A stretch of 64,000 nt of DNA from a secondary endosymbiont of Ctenarytaina eucalypti. GTDB lineage: Bacteria; Pseudomonadota; Gammaproteobacteria; Enterobacterales; Enterobacteriaceae. Below, one piece after another: positions 1 to 12,120 of this stretch. Under the pieces are notes generated by a model. It was not told where the DNA came from. It was given only the letters and a program-made list of their open reading frames with translations, and ran no database searches. The position numbers and the translations under genes were made by a program. Each line of letters starts with the position of its first letter. Position 1 is the stretch's first letter. Where the stretch lies: assembly GCF_000287335.1 (NCBI RefSeq), contig NC_018419.1:496001-560000 (forward strand), in the 5' to 3' direction.

Positions 1-665
1 AAGCACTAAATAAAGAGAGAAAACCTCTTATGGATGCCAGGGAGACAGCTGGTCTACCCAAGCCGGGTAGATAACACACTCAGAACTAGAGTGCTGATAC
101 TGCACGGTCTATTTGGTCTTTACCGGAGGGTTTTATAGGAAACCATTACCTTGTAGTGCGCAACTTATGAAGTCACTGCTCAGGCCCGCACTACTCTTTA
201 CTGCAGGAAGCAAGTACAGACAATTTCTATTCAATAACTTAAATAGGCATGTGTTAGTTTAAAAACAAACGGCTAACCGATTGTCTGAATCTTCGTAACG
301 CATGATGGGACGTTAAGAAAAATGATAATCATGGTTACAGCAGTAGCGGATTACACTACAAAACATCCCCCCCCTACATCATCCACGTCAAGTCAACATA
401 GCCCTGGCTTTAGCCCACTCATCGCACGTTCTGATGTATTCAAAAAAGCTCTTCAAAAGAGCCATGATGCAATCATTAAATTCTTAGATGATGTATGGGT
501 ATACGAGAAGATGATAAAAGATGATTCAAGATCCAGATAGTGGGTCTCAGATCAAGCTCTTCTCATTATAGCTTGTGACTTCTATTTTTTGCATCCGCAA
601 TAACATGACGTTGATAAGTGTGCATCACAATCGCAGAGGAAAAAGTCAGCACCTGACTACGCCAA
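1..665. other. Gene-free stretch before hemB
   Basis: No recognisable gene. A 72-codon open frame on the plus strand (322-540, ATG start, no clear ribosome binding site) gives a hydrophilic peptide that I cannot assign to any family. A short perfect inverted repeat (CTACCC/GGGTAG, about 51-67) is present but has no T-run, so I do not call it a terminator. The region lies downstream of hemB and is AT-richer than the gene. Confidence 0.5.
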
Positions 666-1640
666 TCAAAACCCCTGCTCAGCAATATCCATAGCGAAAT
701 AACTGAGAATTATATCTGCCCCTGCCCTCTTGATAGAACCTAGAGTTTCGCGCACGATTTGACGTTCATCAATGGCGCCAGCAGCAGCTGCAAATTTTAT
801 CATCGCATATTCGCCACTTACTTGATACGCTGCTATCGGCAAATAGGTTGCTTCACGTATATCGCGGATAGTATCTAAAAAAGCCCCCGCCGGTTTTACC
901 ATGAGGGCATCGGCCCCTTCCTGCTCATCTAGCAACGACTCACGAATTGCTTCTCGGCGATTCATCGAATTCATTTGATAGCTTTTACGGTTTCCCTTTA
1001 GGGTGGTGCCGCCGGCCTCACGAAACGGACCGTAAAATGCTGAGGCAAATTTGGTAGAATACGCCATGATTGCTGTGTCGGTAAAGCCAGCGCTGTCAAG
1101 GGCGGCACGTATCGCCTGGACCTGCCCGTCCATCGCTGCTGAGGGGGCGATAATATCCGCCCCGGCGCGCGCGGCTACCACGGCCTGACGTCCTAAATTC
1201 ACCAAGGTTGCATCGTTATCAACCCAGTTATCGCGCACAACGCCGCAATGACCGTGGGTAGTGTATTCGCAAAAGCAAGTGTCAGACATTACGATCATCT
1301 CCGGTACCGTCTCTTTACAAATACGCACCATTCGTGCGACTAAACCATTCTCAAGCCACGTGTCGCTGCCCACCTCGTCTAGATGATGAGAGATACCAAA
1401 GGTGATGACTGATTGAATGCCAGCTCTAGCATAGCGATCGGCTTCAAAGGCTAGCCGTGCTTCTGGTATTCTGAGCACGCCCGGCATGGCGGACAAGGGC
1501 ATATATTCGCTTACCCCCTCCTCGACGAATATCGGCAGCACTAGAGAGCTCAACTGCACCTCGGTTTCCTGGAATAAAGTGCGTAAAGCTGGTGTGCGGC
1601 GTAAACGGCGTGGGCGTAAAATCGGATAAATACCGGACAT
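666..1640 (-). CDS. hemB: Delta-aminolevulinic acid dehydratase (porphobilinogen synthase)
   Basis: Condenses two 5-aminolevulinate molecules to porphobilinogen, the second committed step of haem synthesis in the cytoplasm. The protein has 324 residues, the normal length for the enterobacterial enzyme. The zinc-ligand cluster is intact in [14 protein letters not shown] (Cys122, Cys124, Cys132). The two active-site lysines sit in [14 protein letters not shown] (Lys197) and MVKPAGA (Lys249, the Schiff-base lysine). The ATG start has a good CAGGAG ribosome binding site. It stands alone, with more than 600 bases of spacer on each side, so it is probably transcribed from its own promoter. Nothing suggests damage. 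Retention of an internal haem step implies the cell still respires or supplies haem. Confidence 0.97.
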   Translation of the reverse strand: MSGIYPILRPRRLRRTPALRTLFQETEVQLSSLVLPIFVEEGVSEYMPLSAMPGVLRIPEARLAFEADRYARAGIQSVITFGISHHLDEVGSDTWLENGLVARMVRICKETVPEMIVMSDTCFCEYTTHGHCGVVRDNWVDNDATLVNLGRQAVVAARAGADIIAPSAAMDGQVQAIRAALDSAGFTDTAIMAYSTKFASAFYGPFREAGGTTLKGNRKSYQMNSMNRREAIRESLLDEQEGADALMVKPAGAFLDTIRDIREATYLPIAAYQVSGEYAMIKFAAAAGAIDERQIVRETLGSIKRAGADIILSYFAMDIAEQGF

Positions 1641-3221
1641 TTTTGCTCCTGAATGCGGTTAATTATTAGCTGTAACGGAATGCCGGAAAATTGGCACATG
1701 CGCGAGACATTGAGCTCTTCTGAAAAACAGTTGGGAATAACATCAAAGATGTTAAAAAGAGAAGATCTCTCTGTTGACGATAATGCTGTGCGCTGCTCAG
1801 CGCTAGCACCTATCATTGCGTGCTAATATAAGAAAGCGCATACTTTTATCTAATTTTAACTCACCATACTCTTAGGCCTAAGCAGCTCACTTAATCCCTC
1901 TGCTTTCAACTTACGCCGCATGCTGTTTTTTGGTTAATGCTTTTCTAGATTTAGTGAACGCTGAGGTTATTCCAATATTTGTCACGTCATCACAAAGTCT
2001 TATTCGGAAATTACTTGTATTGAAATGAACATCAAGAATTTAGTGAGCTTTTGTGTGAATACCTACTAATTGCACTTGAATCTGCTATCCCCACTGTACC
2101 GCCCGGTGGGCAGGAGCAGCATGTACTCATGTGTTTCTCTGGGCACGGCTTTTATTGAGTAAACGAAGGTTGGAAGCGAGTGAGTTGCTAGGGTAAGCTA
2201 TTTATTCTTACGCGATGCGGATGCTGCGCGGCATTGCTAACAGCATAATTTTTTGCAGTACTTTGACCATACTCATAACCTGGTCTATCTGTGAATCATA
2301 AATCATGCAGCAAGCACATGAAATTTAGAAGTCTTTTATCTTCTCCGGTTCATTTATGGCCGATTAGATCACGCTTTTCAATCGTCTCATTACGCTCATG
2401 GCATTTACTGGCTAATATGTCGCAAGCATCTACGGCACGGTTAAGCAGTTTTATGATCTTCTCAATCGAAAAGCATCATAGTAACTCATGCGAACATGCA
2501 TGGCCTGAAAACGATTCTCGTATTTTTTGGTAGGTTTTCATGATTACATTCAAGAGAAGCTCCCTGCGTTAAGTGTTACTGTTTTGCGATACATCACACA
2601 GCACGGCTAATGTAATGTATAGCGATGCCCTCTGCCATCGGGTGATTACGCCATACTATGCTTTTATCGATGCCATGATGAGCCACTGTGCGCGCCCTTT
2701 TGCTATAAATCGTCATGATTTTCTATACGAGTAATTTAATAGGTAATTGTACCGTGTGTTGACGTTTTTATCCTGACATGAATTTTTTATCGCGCTGAGC
2801 AAAGACTCGTCTTGGGTTTGGGGGCGCTATCAGCGTGATATTCTTATCAAGGAGGGCGCTTTCTAAGCAAAATATTCTCTGTAGCCATTTAAAGAAGCAG
2901 GGGCCGCTCTATCTATGCGGTCAGAAAACGCCGGGGTTAAGTGAGCTTTCTATTATTTAGAGGAGATAATAATTACTGAAAGTTTAGGTTGGCTCAACAA
3001 ATCTTGATTGACAATATCACAGCAATCTTTTCTATAGTCTAGTCTTAGGATCACAGGCTTTATTTAATAAACCTGCCTCTATTGTCTTAATGAGGTAATA
3101 GTTATATCGAACATACTACGGTTTTCTGTATATGCAGGTTAATCATGCAGAAAGTATAGGGCCAAAAACTGCACAATGAAACGAACGTAAATTTTTATAT
3201 TCAAGAGTAGCGCGGAGCGCA
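1641..3221. other. Gene-free spacer between hemB and proS
   Basis: About 1.6 kb with no gene that I can support. The longest frame (plus strand, 2291-2533) has no recognisable domain. A short open run on the plus strand near 2780-2865 reads like protein but is too short to name. The spacer probably consists of decayed genes beyond recognition by eye. Confidence 0.5.
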
Positions 3222-4946
3222 TTATTTTTCAAAGGTGCTGACATTAACTAAAAAATCAAAAATCGTGCTAAGTTTTATCATCCTTCTCTCGCCGCTTCGT
3301 CTATTTTTGTATTCTATTTCTTTTTTATCTAGATTACGATTACCTATGATAAATTGGTGCGGTACACCAATCAGTTCTATATCGGCAAACATGACGCCCG
3401 GACGCTCTTTTCGGTCATCGAGCAGGACGTCAATACCCCTCGCTTGCAGTTGCTGGTAAAGCTCTACCGCTACCTCTTGCACCCGGTTGCATGTATGCAT
3501 GTTTATTGGCAAAATTGCAACATTAAAAGGCGCTAAGGCTTCCGGCCATACAATACCGCATTTGTCGTGGTTTTGCTCAATAGCGGCTGCCACCACCCGG
3601 CTGATGCCGATACCATAGCAGCCCATTTTTAGCGCTTGGTTACGACCGCATTTATTCTGAATAGAAGCGTTCATCGCCTCTGAATATTTATTGCCTAGCT
3701 GAAAAATATGCCCGACTTCGATTCCGCGCTTGATTTTCAACAAGCCTTTGCCGTCTGGACTGCGGTCTCCGTCAATGACCTTGCGTAGGTCAGCCACCTC
3801 AGGCAACGGCAAATCCCGTTCCCAGTTAATGCCGAAGAAGTACTTTCCCTCGGCATTGGCGCCAGCGACGAAGTCACTCATAACCGCCACGCTGCGGTCG
3901 ATGATCAGCGGTAGCGGTAAATTGACCGGACCAAGTGAGAGAGGATGCGCGCCAGCCACCAAACGGATTTCTTCGTCGCTGGCGAACTTCAGCGGGATGG
4001 CAACCTGTAGCAATTGTGTGGCCTTGGTATCGTTCAGCTCATGATCGCCGCGTATCATTAACGCCACGAACGAATGACCAGTGTCTTCGCAAGCGCGGAC
4101 CAAGAGCATTTGAACGGTTTTTTCGACCGGAAGAGAGTATTTCGACACCAGTTTAGCAATGCTGAGGGTGTCGGTCGTGTCCACAAGCCGCATTGTTTCA
4201 CTTGGGATAGCGCGCTGAGCGATAGGGACAACCGCCTCCGCTAAGGCAATATTGGCAGCATAGTCTGATACGGTTGAGAATACAATCTCGTCCTCACCGC
4301 TGTCGGTTAGCGCCTGAAATTCGTGGGATACGCTACCTCCGATAGCGCCGGCATCAGCCTGAACCACACGCACATCTAGTCCCAGACGGATAAAAATTGC
4401 GCTATAGGCTTGATGCATGGCTTCATAAGTAACCTGGAGCGATTCCTGGCTAGTGTGGAAGGAATAAGCGTCTTTCATTACAAACTCTCTAGAACGCATG
4501 ATACCAAAGCGCGGGCGCGTTTCGTCACGAAATTTGGTTTGAATTTGATAAAATTTTAACGGTAGCTGCTTGTATGAGCTAACCTCGTTACGCATAAGAT
4601 CGGTGATCACCTCTTCATGCGTGGGGCCTAGTACGAATGGGCGAGCGCTGCGATCGGTAAACCGAAGCAGTTCAGACCCGTACTGCTCCCATCGTCCGCT
4701 TTCCTGCCAAAGATTCGCCGGCTGTACTATCGGCATGATTATCTCAATTGCACCAACCTTGTTCATTTCTTCTCGAACAATATTTTCTACTTTTCGCAGC
4801 ACGCGCAAACCGGTGGGCAGCCAGACATACAAACCGGATGCTAGCTGACGAACCATTCCAGCACGTAGCATCAGCTGATGACTCGCTGCTTCCGCATCAG
4901 CTTGGTTCTCCTTTAGGGTGGATAGCAAATATTGGCTAGTAAGCAT
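3222..4946 (-). CDS. proS: Prolyl-tRNA synthetase
   Basis: Charges tRNA-Pro with proline; class II synthetase. I place the start at the ATG giving [12 protein letters not shown], which matches the family N-terminus and yields 574 residues, close to the 572 of E. coli. An in-frame ATG nine codons upstream (4973) has no better ribosome binding site. Seen in order: class II catalytic core with motif 2 ([10 protein letters not shown] and [13 protein letters not shown]), an editing (INS) domain in the middle (about residues 225-405), and the anticodon-binding domain at the C-terminus. The GPTHEEV substrate-binding signature is intact. Flanking E. coli neighbours (tsaA, rcsF) are not recognisable here. 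No sign of decay. Confidence 0.97.
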   Translation of the reverse strand: MLTSQYLLSTLKENQADAEAASHQLMLRAGMVRQLASGLYVWLPTGLRVLRKVENIVREEMNKVGAIEIIMPIVQPANLWQESGRWEQYGSELLRFTDRSARPFVLGPTHEEVITDLMRNEVSSYKQLPLKFYQIQTKFRDETRPRFGIMRSREFVMKDAYSFHTSQESLQVTYEAMHQAYSAIFIRLGLDVRVVQADAGAIGGSVSHEFQALTDSGEDEIVFSTVSDYAANIALAEAVVPIAQRAIPSETMRLVDTTDTLSIAKLVSKYSLPVEKTVQMLLVRACEDTGHSFVALMIRGDHELNDTKATQLLQVAIPLKFASDEEIRLVAGAHPLSLGPVNLPLPLIIDRSVAVMSDFVAGANAEGKYFFGINWERDLPLPEVADLRKVIDGDRSPDGKGLLKIKRGIEVGHIFQLGNKYSEAMNASIQNKCGRNQALKMGCYGIGISRVVAAAIEQNHDKCGIVWPEALAPFNVAILPINMHTCNRVQEVAVELYQQLQARGIDVLLDDRKERPGVMFADIELIGVPHQFIIGNRNLDKKEIEYKNRRSGERRMIKLSTIFDFLVNVSTFEK

Positions 4947-7535
4947 GTCAGTGAAGTCCCACAAGAGTGGCATTTTGCCGTAAGCCTGCCGGTAGGCAGA
5001 AAAATTTTGAAAGTATTTTTAGTCTAGCTGCCTCCGTCAGCGTCTATAAGGAAAAAGACATGCATCCTCTTCTCCGCCATCTTTGCAAAGCCTGAGCATC
5101 AGATGCCGTACGGTAACAACAGAGGCCTGAGCCTTGCAATTGATCTATGGAGGTGCCCTCAATTGATCGTCTTGCTCACGCGCTAGTAAATAGCACTATT
5201 TAGCATTACCGCCGCTTAGCATACCTCCTATAACGCTATCAACAAGATTGCGATAAGATTTTAGGCAAGACGTTTCTTATTATACACATAAAAGTTTGTA
5301 AGGTCTAAAACCCGAGCGATCCTGTTGTAAACGTAAAAAACACTCTTAAGCGGTTCTAACTAAATATATAATGCAGTTACGTGTTCTAACCATCGCCATG
5401 GCATCATAGACTTACGAGAGATTAAAGTCATACCGACTTCAGTGATCGACAAGTATTGCCTTAAATAAAAATATGAGTATTTCAGAAAATCAATTCCGGC
5501 AAAAGACTCTGCTTTCTCGTTACTGCTATTATTTCCGACGCTTAGATGCTAATTATTAAGTATATGATTATGCTCATAAGATGATCTAACTAATATTACG
5601 TGCTCTAGAGTAGTAGGGTAAACCGCTTGCTCTGCTCCATCAAGCGCGAGCACGAGGTAACAATAACGTGTATCGTTAATCACCGTTAGCTAATACTTCT
5701 AGATTTTCTAGTTATGTTCTGTATTAAAGTTAGCAGAGCCACTGAATCATTAGTGCTGCTCCGAAATAAGCTGAAAAAGATAATTTCGCACCTCTCGCTG
5801 CCCAACACTACTGTCTGTTAATGCTATGCTGTAGATTTCTCAATAGATGTGCCTGACGCACGGCTCATTCTCATTCATCAAAAATGATCAATTTATTGCT
5901 ATACACAACTCAATGAGTCATTGCATGGTATCTTGGTGTTGTTATTCATGAAAATAATTGTTTTTTCTGGTTCAGAAAAGCCTAATCGCACTATTTTGGC
6001 GGTAATGCTATAAGTATAATCTTAGCATTAATGATACTACTTAACCAGAATCTCAACGCCCCTGCATTGGGTGCCAGCGTGGTCATCTAGCCTATTCGAA
6101 TAAAAAGTAGTAGACGGCGAGCTCTAAAAACAGTTTTCTCCGTTCCATTCAGCAATCGCTAACTAATCCAACCATACCGTCAAAGAATAATGGTACTTAA
6201 CGGCATTGTCGTAAATAAACAGCAGGTAATTTTATACTCTTTCTTTGCCAGCGACACTACGCATGTGCATGCATGTAATGCGCTCAAGCAGCGATTACCT
6301 AAGCTTTATATTTAACCTGTCTACTCAGATAGTAACCCGCTACTACACCTACAGCGGATGCGCTGGGTGTTTATACTTTCAATCAAAGCGTTCTTAACCT
6401 GTATTAACCTAATGTTCAAACTTATCAATCTTCTGTGACAATACCTCGACTATACTTTTCTCAGCGAGTCCACAAAGACCTTTGCTATCAGTATCAAAAC
6501 GCCCATATGTAGTCAACTTACCCATTGAGTCATTAACAGTAATCGAGTCTAAGCTTTTACTGAGGACTATATAAACGTTGGTAGTATCGGCTCTACAAGC
6601 ATACACTGTAGCGTACGCCTCATCTTGCAGCGGGGAGGAGTGTAATACATGCCATGCAATGATCTCTTTGCCGATTTATCGCATACAGTGGCGCTGTTAA
6701 CGCTCCCGCTCTAACAGAGTTGATAAAGTAAGGTGCTACAAGATCCGCATAGCACAGGCTAAAAATTATAGATTACCGTTATACTATTGCTATTGAGGCA
6801 GACAATACAGCCGCTTCTGCCAATGCATCACCGGGTATAATATTTGCTAGCCGTACTAATATCGTAACGGCATGGCGCTCAATGAAGCGGCTGTAATCAT
6901 GACGAGGGCAAAGTGGGTTGATCTGCGATTCTCACAATAACTACAATTGCCATGCTCTACTTAACAGATGTTGATCTGCTCTTCGAAATTTACGTGACCG
7001 TCATAAGCAAGTAGCACTAAACGACCAGTAATACAATCGCTTGACTGCATAATGCTATGAGCGGCCTCCCAAAGCTTTCTGAATCATACAACAATAACTA
7101 TCCTAATAGGCTACAGCATCCTTGGCTCTAGTATCTTCAACAAACCCTAGCAACCGGTTTTAGCATGATCGCGAATCATCTTGTGCTTCTGTAAAGTTTT
7201 AGTACAAAACGCTTGTCACCTTGGATTCACTATATTGTTGATGAAATCGAACTTCATAATATTACTTTAATAGCAATTAATCAGTACACTATACTAATAG
7301 TATAAAACATATCATTTCAAAGCAGATAGTATGCATTAAAACAAATATAATGTAATGAATCAATCATCAAGGCATCATAAGAGTGATTCGATACATTGGA
7401 AATATGGATATCAAGTACGATGATTGAATTTGAGTCGCATCGTCCCAACTCGGCTAAGAGTTAGACTTATACTTTTTTGCTTACTTTTATTATTACATTT
7501 GTGATTATAAAATATTTATATTTCAGGAAAAATAG
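4947..7535. other. Gene desert between proS and nadE
   Basis: About 2.6 kb without a supportable gene, dense in stops in all frames and AT-rich, especially 7200-7530. One 65-codon minus-strand frame (6409-6606) has no recognisable similarity. I see no RNA gene, repeat array or mobile-element end. Confidence 0.5.
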
Positions 7536-8360
7536 ATGTCACTACAGCAAGACATTATAGCGGCGCTAGGCGTAAAGCCGACAATTAACCCGGTGGCCGA
7601 ATTTCGAATTAGTGTAGAATTTCTCAAAGCTTATCTGAAAAAACATATCTTCTTACGCACACTCGTTCTCGGCATTAGCGGGGGACAGGATTCATCACTG
7701 ACCGGAAAAATGTGCCAGAGAACCATCCGTGAGATTCGCCAGGAAACCGGGGAAGTTGGCTACCGATTTATTGCCATCCGCCTTCCCTACGGGGAGCAGA
7801 AAGATGAAGCAGATTGCCAGGATGCAATCGCATTTATCCAGCCTGACCAAGTGGTTACTATCAATATTAAAGCCTCAATTCAGGCGAGAGAGACAACCTT
7901 GCGTAGGGCTGGTATCATGTTGAGCGATTACGCTAAAGGAAATGAAAAAGCACGCGAACGTATGCAGGTCCAGTACAGTATCGCCGCTATGACAGCCGGA
8001 CTGGTGGTGGGAACGGATCATGCAGCGGAGGCGGTCACTGGTTTTTTCACTAAATACGGCGACGGTGGTACCGATATCAATCCCCTTTCCCGTTTAAATA
8101 AACGACAAGGACGCGCAATATTGCAGCACCTCGTCTGCCCGGCGCATCTGTATCTTAAAGAGCCCATCGCCGGTCTGGAAGAAGATCTCCCAGCAGTAAC
8201 TGATGAAGCTGCGCTCGGGATCAGCTACGACATGATCGATGATTACTTGGAGGGAAAAATCATCGATACCGCCGCAGCGCACGTGATTGAAAACTGGTAT
8301 CATCGCACCAAGCACAAGCGTCATCTTCCGGTAACGGTCTTTGACGACTTCTGGAAATAA
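7536..8360 (+). CDS. nadE: NH3-dependent NAD synthetase
   Basis: Amidates nicotinic acid adenine dinucleotide to NAD with ammonia and ATP, the last step of NAD synthesis. 274 residues, against 275 in E. coli. The ATP-pyrophosphatase P-loop SGGQDS is at residues 48-53. Further conserved blocks are [19 protein letters not shown] and GDGGTDINP. The C-terminus ends in FDDFWK as in the family. The ATG is preceded by CAGGA at normal spacing. No glutaminase domain, so it uses free ammonia. Monocistronic, flanked by spacers of 2.6 and 1.3 kb. Being kept as an island suggests strong selection for NAD production. Confidence 0.97.
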   Translation: MSLQQDIIAALGVKPTINPVAEFRISVEFLKAYLKKHIFLRTLVLGISGGQDSSLTGKMCQRTIREIRQETGEVGYRFIAIRLPYGEQKDEADCQDAIAFIQPDQVVTINIKASIQARETTLRRAGIMLSDYAKGNEKARERMQVQYSIAAMTAGLVVGTDHAAEAVTGFFTKYGDGGTDINPLSRLNKRQGRAILQHLVCPAHLYLKEPIAGLEEDLPAVTDEAALGISYDMIDDYLEGKIIDTAAAHVIENWYHRTKHKRHLPVTVFDDFWK

Positions 8361-9675
8361 TTCGCTTCAGCTATACGCCAGCGTGTCTGCGTTTGATGCA
8401 AGTCGTTTCTCCGTCGACCTCTTATGAGAGCCGAAGTTGATAATTCTGCATATCATTAGCAGTTCCACACCGCGTGAGAGTTTCTGAATCAATATGATCT
8501 TAAAGAAAAGAACAGTTGAAGCGGCAGCTAGCTCAGCTTGAAATATTCATTTCAACAAATAATCTTTAATGAAAGCATCAGGCTTAAAATTACGCTGTCG
8601 CTCGCTAGTCATGCGTTTTTTACGTGGCTCCATGCGCTCGCAGTATCAATCCATGCATCAGTGATGTTTATCTAAGTATATTACTGATTTTAAACGGTGT
8701 GCCCGGTTTCAACTCAAAGAGACATTAACCACAGTAATAATGTAACGATAGTTCTTATGAATATCGCCTCAAACATCACAATGCGGTAATATTCTATATA
8801 ACGTTCATAGTAGCACTAGACTGAAAGTTTTTAGTACAGGAGGGAGTCGCAGGGATCCGGTAAGATGGCAAAACGAAGAGTTTACGCAAGCCCCCAACTA
8901 GTTGTAACTAACACGATACATAAAATCCATTTCTGTCAATGTGCTCACAACAGCACTACGAACGCGCTGACACTGCTAGATGTAAGAAAGTAACGCTACT
9001 CTGTCATCTCATTCGGAGTATCTCGGCTGCAACCCCTGAACACGATACCTACGTTGCAGAATGCGCTTTTAAGATAGAAAATAAAGATAAACATTAATCG
9101 TCATCAAGGACACTTCCTGTTATGTAGAATAGGCCATAAAATATAAAAAAATAGATTTTAAAAGCAGCACTTTAGTTTTTTATAACATTTAAAAAATACG
9201 AAAGGCTTATCTCCACCAGCAGATTACTATCTGAATCAAGTATATTCCGATTAAAAACACTTCTTGTGGGTCATTGAAGTCTGCATGGTTATGATGCATG
9301 GGTAGGCGAGGTGATGGCGATGGTCAAAATGATGAAAAACAGATGATGATGTTAAAGATACGACATACCGTTCATCTTGAGTAAGATATAATCGCTTTAG
9401 CTTCCTATACAAAAGACTCTCGTTTATTCAATAACACATCTTTACTTTCAAAAAATCTCGCTGATTGAAGAACTTTCATGAGTAGACTGCTTGGTGGTAT
9501 GCAACTATGTCTTTGGCATAAATACTGGCTTTTAAAATGAATATAGTATTCTAGGATGATAGTCCTCTACACTTTAATCTATTTAAAATACGCCTAATGC
9601 TAGTAGCTAGCTACCTGCTTTCACAGCTAGGGATAAATGCCGTTAAGGATATACATCGCTAATGATAAAGAGCTT
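8361..9675. other. Gene-free spacer between nadE and zapD
   Basis: About 1.3 kb, AT-rich. In enterobacteria yacG lies directly behind zapD. The minus strand at about 9450-9660 was read for a yacG remnant and only a vague, unconvincing resemblance was found. Nothing else is recognisable. Confidence 0.5.
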
Positions 9676-10425
9676 TTAACAACAGGCTAGTTCAAACGGC
9701 AAGCGGTTCGGAACTAAACCGCGCTCACTATCTAGGGATAAAAAATGAATAGAGTAACGGGTTTTATGTCCGGACACTTGCGGGTAGAGTTGATACTCAA
9801 CAGGGATGCGTACCCGGAGCAAATCCCCCTCTTCGGTGTTATTCTGGAAGAAGCCATTTAAACTAATTTGATGTTTAAAAGGTCCTGAATGGCGAACGAT
9901 ATCAAGGATGCAGCTTAGAGCTGCCTTAAGCGGATATAGTGTTTGTAACCAACCATCTACATGTGCGTCACGCTGCGGGAGATGTAGCCAAATATGAAGG
10001 GCAGGCAAGTCAAAACTACAGCAACCGCCAGGTATAGAGAGACGCTGGCGTACTGCGCCAATCAGTCGGTCCTCACGCAATGCTTGACCTAAGCGCGGGG
10101 CTGCCATCAGCATAGTGGCACGGCGCTTAAAATCGCTACGCAGGGCACTAACTCGGTCGCTGTCGACACCGGGCATGCCTTCCCATTTCAGCAATTTTTG
10201 CTGCTGTCGATCTAATTCCTTGAACATTTCACCGCGAATGGCTCCGCGCTCGAGAACTTCTAACAGATCGGCTAAAGTACGAAAAAACGTCTGCGCGTTA
10301 GCAATTTCGCTTAATGTCAGATGCTGATAGAGCTGCTGCAGAAGGAACTCTAACCGCAACCAAGTCCGCATATTTTCGTTTAATGGATGTTCAAACAATA
10401 CCGTTGTCGAGCAAACGTCAGTCAT
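9676..10425 (-). CDS. zapD: Cell division protein ZapD, FtsZ-bundling factor
   Basis: Cytoplasmic protein that crosslinks FtsZ filaments and stabilises the Z-ring. 249 residues, family length about 247. Conserved blocks are [16 protein letters not shown] near the N-terminus, [22 protein letters not shown] (about 128-141) and the C-terminal FELACC. Its ATG overlaps the coaE stop by four bases (ATGA), so it is translationally coupled to coaE, as in E. coli. It is notable that this accessory Z-ring factor survives while four core septal genes (ftsQ, ftsL, ftsI, ftsW) are broken about 12-24 kb away. Confidence 0.96.
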   Translation of the reverse strand: MTDVCSTTVLFEHPLNENMRTWLRLEFLLQQLYQHLTLSEIANAQTFFRTLADLLEVLERGAIRGEMFKELDRQQQKLLKWEGMPGVDSDRVSALRSDFKRRATMLMAAPRLGQALREDRLIGAVRQRLSIPGGCCSFDLPALHIWLHLPQRDAHVDGWLQTLYPLKAALSCILDIVRHSGPFKHQISLNGFFQNNTEEGDLLRVRIPVEYQLYPQVSGHKTRYSIHFLSLDSERGLVPNRLPFELACC

Positions 10426-11048
10426 AGTGATATGTCCTGTTGTCTTGCTAATGCCGCAAGCACAAGATAGCGTCGATGAAAAGTAGCAACCTGCTCCGTT
10501 AGCTCATCCGGGCGCCCACCATTATCAATAATATCGTCCGCATAGGCTAAACGCCGCTGGTGCGGGACCTGCGCGTCCACAATGTTTTCCACCTGATCGC
10601 GGCTAACGCCGTCCCGGGTGATCGTACGCCGGATCTGGACCTCGCGGTCCACATCCACCACCAGGACGCGATTAGCCCGCGTGTACAGTTTATGATCAAC
10701 AAGCAAAGGAACTACCCATAACACATAAGGCGCAGGCACGAAGCATAACTGCTCTTCAGTTTGCTGTTTAATCAGCGGATGGAGCAAATTGTTAAGCCAA
10801 GCTTTATCTTTCTGATTGCTAAAAATACGCGCTCTGAGTGCTGAACGGTCAAGGGATCCATCCCCATTCAGCATCGCTGGACCAAAACGTTTCTGGATAA
10901 AACGCAAAGCTGAGCTATCCGGTTCAACCACTTCTCGTGCGATCACATCAGCATCTACCAGGGGCACACCGAGGGCGGAAAAAGCATTGGCCACCGTAGT
11001 TTTACCACTGCCAATACCGCCGGTCAGAGCAACAATATATTTCGTCAC
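10422..11048 (-). CDS. coaE: Dephospho-CoA kinase
   Basis: Phosphorylates the ribose 3'-OH of dephospho-CoA, the last step of CoA synthesis. I choose the GTG at 11048 because GTGAGG lies eight bases upstream and because it gives the family start [17 protein letters not shown]. That makes 208 residues (E. coli 206). An in-frame TTG at 11069 lacks that spacing. The Walker A GGIGSGKT is at 10-17, followed by the LVDAD block and the lid region with [15 protein letters not shown]. The gene is divergent from a guaC fossil at 11230, as in E. coli, and forms a two-gene unit with zapD. Confidence 0.96.
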   Translation of the reverse strand: MTKYIVALTGGIGSGKTTVANAFSALGVPLVDADVIAREVVEPDSSALRFIQKRFGPAMLNGDGSLDRSALRARIFSNQKDKAWLNNLLHPLIKQQTEEQLCFVPAPYVLWVVPLLVDHKLYTRANRVLVVDVDREVQIRRTITRDGVSRDQVENIVDAQVPHQRRLAYADDIIDNGGRPDELTEQVATFHRRYLVLAALARQQDISL

Positions 11049-11229
11049 GTTCACTGCCTCACCCTGCAAAACTCCTCTTGCACAAGCACATTTAGTACCG
11101 TTGTATCGTACAATGAACAGCGTTCAGAGTCTTGCTCTAACTTTAATCGCGCGTATGATAGCAATACTAAAATAAGCACGTTGTATCCGATATTGATGAG
11201 TGACTCGTTGTCTTGTACCAGGAAATCCT

Positions 11230-12120
11230 ATACGTATAGAAAATATGTTAAGTTAGGCTTCAAAAATACCCCGATCCAGCCAAAACGCTCCGAGCTGAAA
11301 AACCGCTCTGCTTTTGCACTTCAACGCCATCTTACCTTCAAGCATCCTGATATTTGCTGGTCCGGCGTGCCGGCAATCTCTGTAAACATGGATATAGTAG
11401 GCACGCTTAACATACCCGAGGAACGCGTCTACTTCGATATCCTAACTGCAAGTACACAAACATTATCAGGTCGATTAGTGGCGTAATTTTGTAGCTAAAG
11501 TCCCGGCATCGGCCCTAGGTCATCTGATGATATATTCCGGAACTTCTGTTTCCAACTCCGAGAAAATGAAGAAAATACCGACTTTCTCGCTATAGCTGAA
11601 TTTTATCTGCATTGATATAGAGCTAACGGCTGTTCAGGGCATTTTTTGACCTGTATTGAAACAGCTTGAAATCCTGTCAGAATAAGGTCATTTGCGCTGA
11701 GAATATAGTCACAGGACAGATGCTAGGGGCGCGAATTCTCTCCTTAGGCAACAATATAGTTAAAGTTGGTATTCCTCCTAGTTCGGTCTGCGCTATGCGG
11801 GTCAAAACCGGCGTCGACTGTCCTCAAGTATCAGCATTCATGGAATATGCTGACAAAGCACGCGGTCCGGGTGGTTACATTGTTATCAGGAGATTTAACG
11901 AAAGCATTCTCGGCAGCGGTGGAGGGGACCGATTAGCGCACGAAGGGGGAGGAGCCCGAAGACTACCCCTGAATTGGCTGGTAGTCTATGCTAGATGGAC
12001 GATCTTCTCGGCAGTCTTCGTGCTACCTATACCTATCTTGAGGAGACCCACTTAAGGGAGTTGGCAAAACGAAACACTTTTATTCGACTTTCTGAACAAG
12101 AGAACCTTGTGTTTAGCCAT
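11230..12120 (+). pseudogene. guaC: Decayed GMP reductase gene
   Basis: GMP reductase would convert GMP to IMP (purine salvage). Three collinear pieces match in order: KLGFKNTPIQPKRS through FDILTA (N-terminal third), NIVTGQM through [13 protein letters not shown] with the catalytic-cysteine loop still readable (about 11690-11825), and [18 protein letters not shown] at the C-terminus (about 12040-12105). They lie in different frames, with stops in between. The start itself is destroyed: ATACGTATAGAA occupies the place of ATGCGTATTGAA, with an intact upstream AGGA, and a base is lost just after it. The gene is divergent from coaE exactly as in E. coli. Confidence 0.9.

Noticed and set aside
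51-67. CTACCC/GGGTAG hairpin as a terminator
   Set aside because: No T-run on either side on either strand.
322-540. 72-codon plus-strand frame near the left edge
   Set aside because: No recognisable family, weak ribosome binding site, length within chance expectation for this spacer.
9450-9660. yacG remnant behind zapD
   Set aside because: Expected by synteny, but the four-cysteine zinc pattern cannot be read in any frame.
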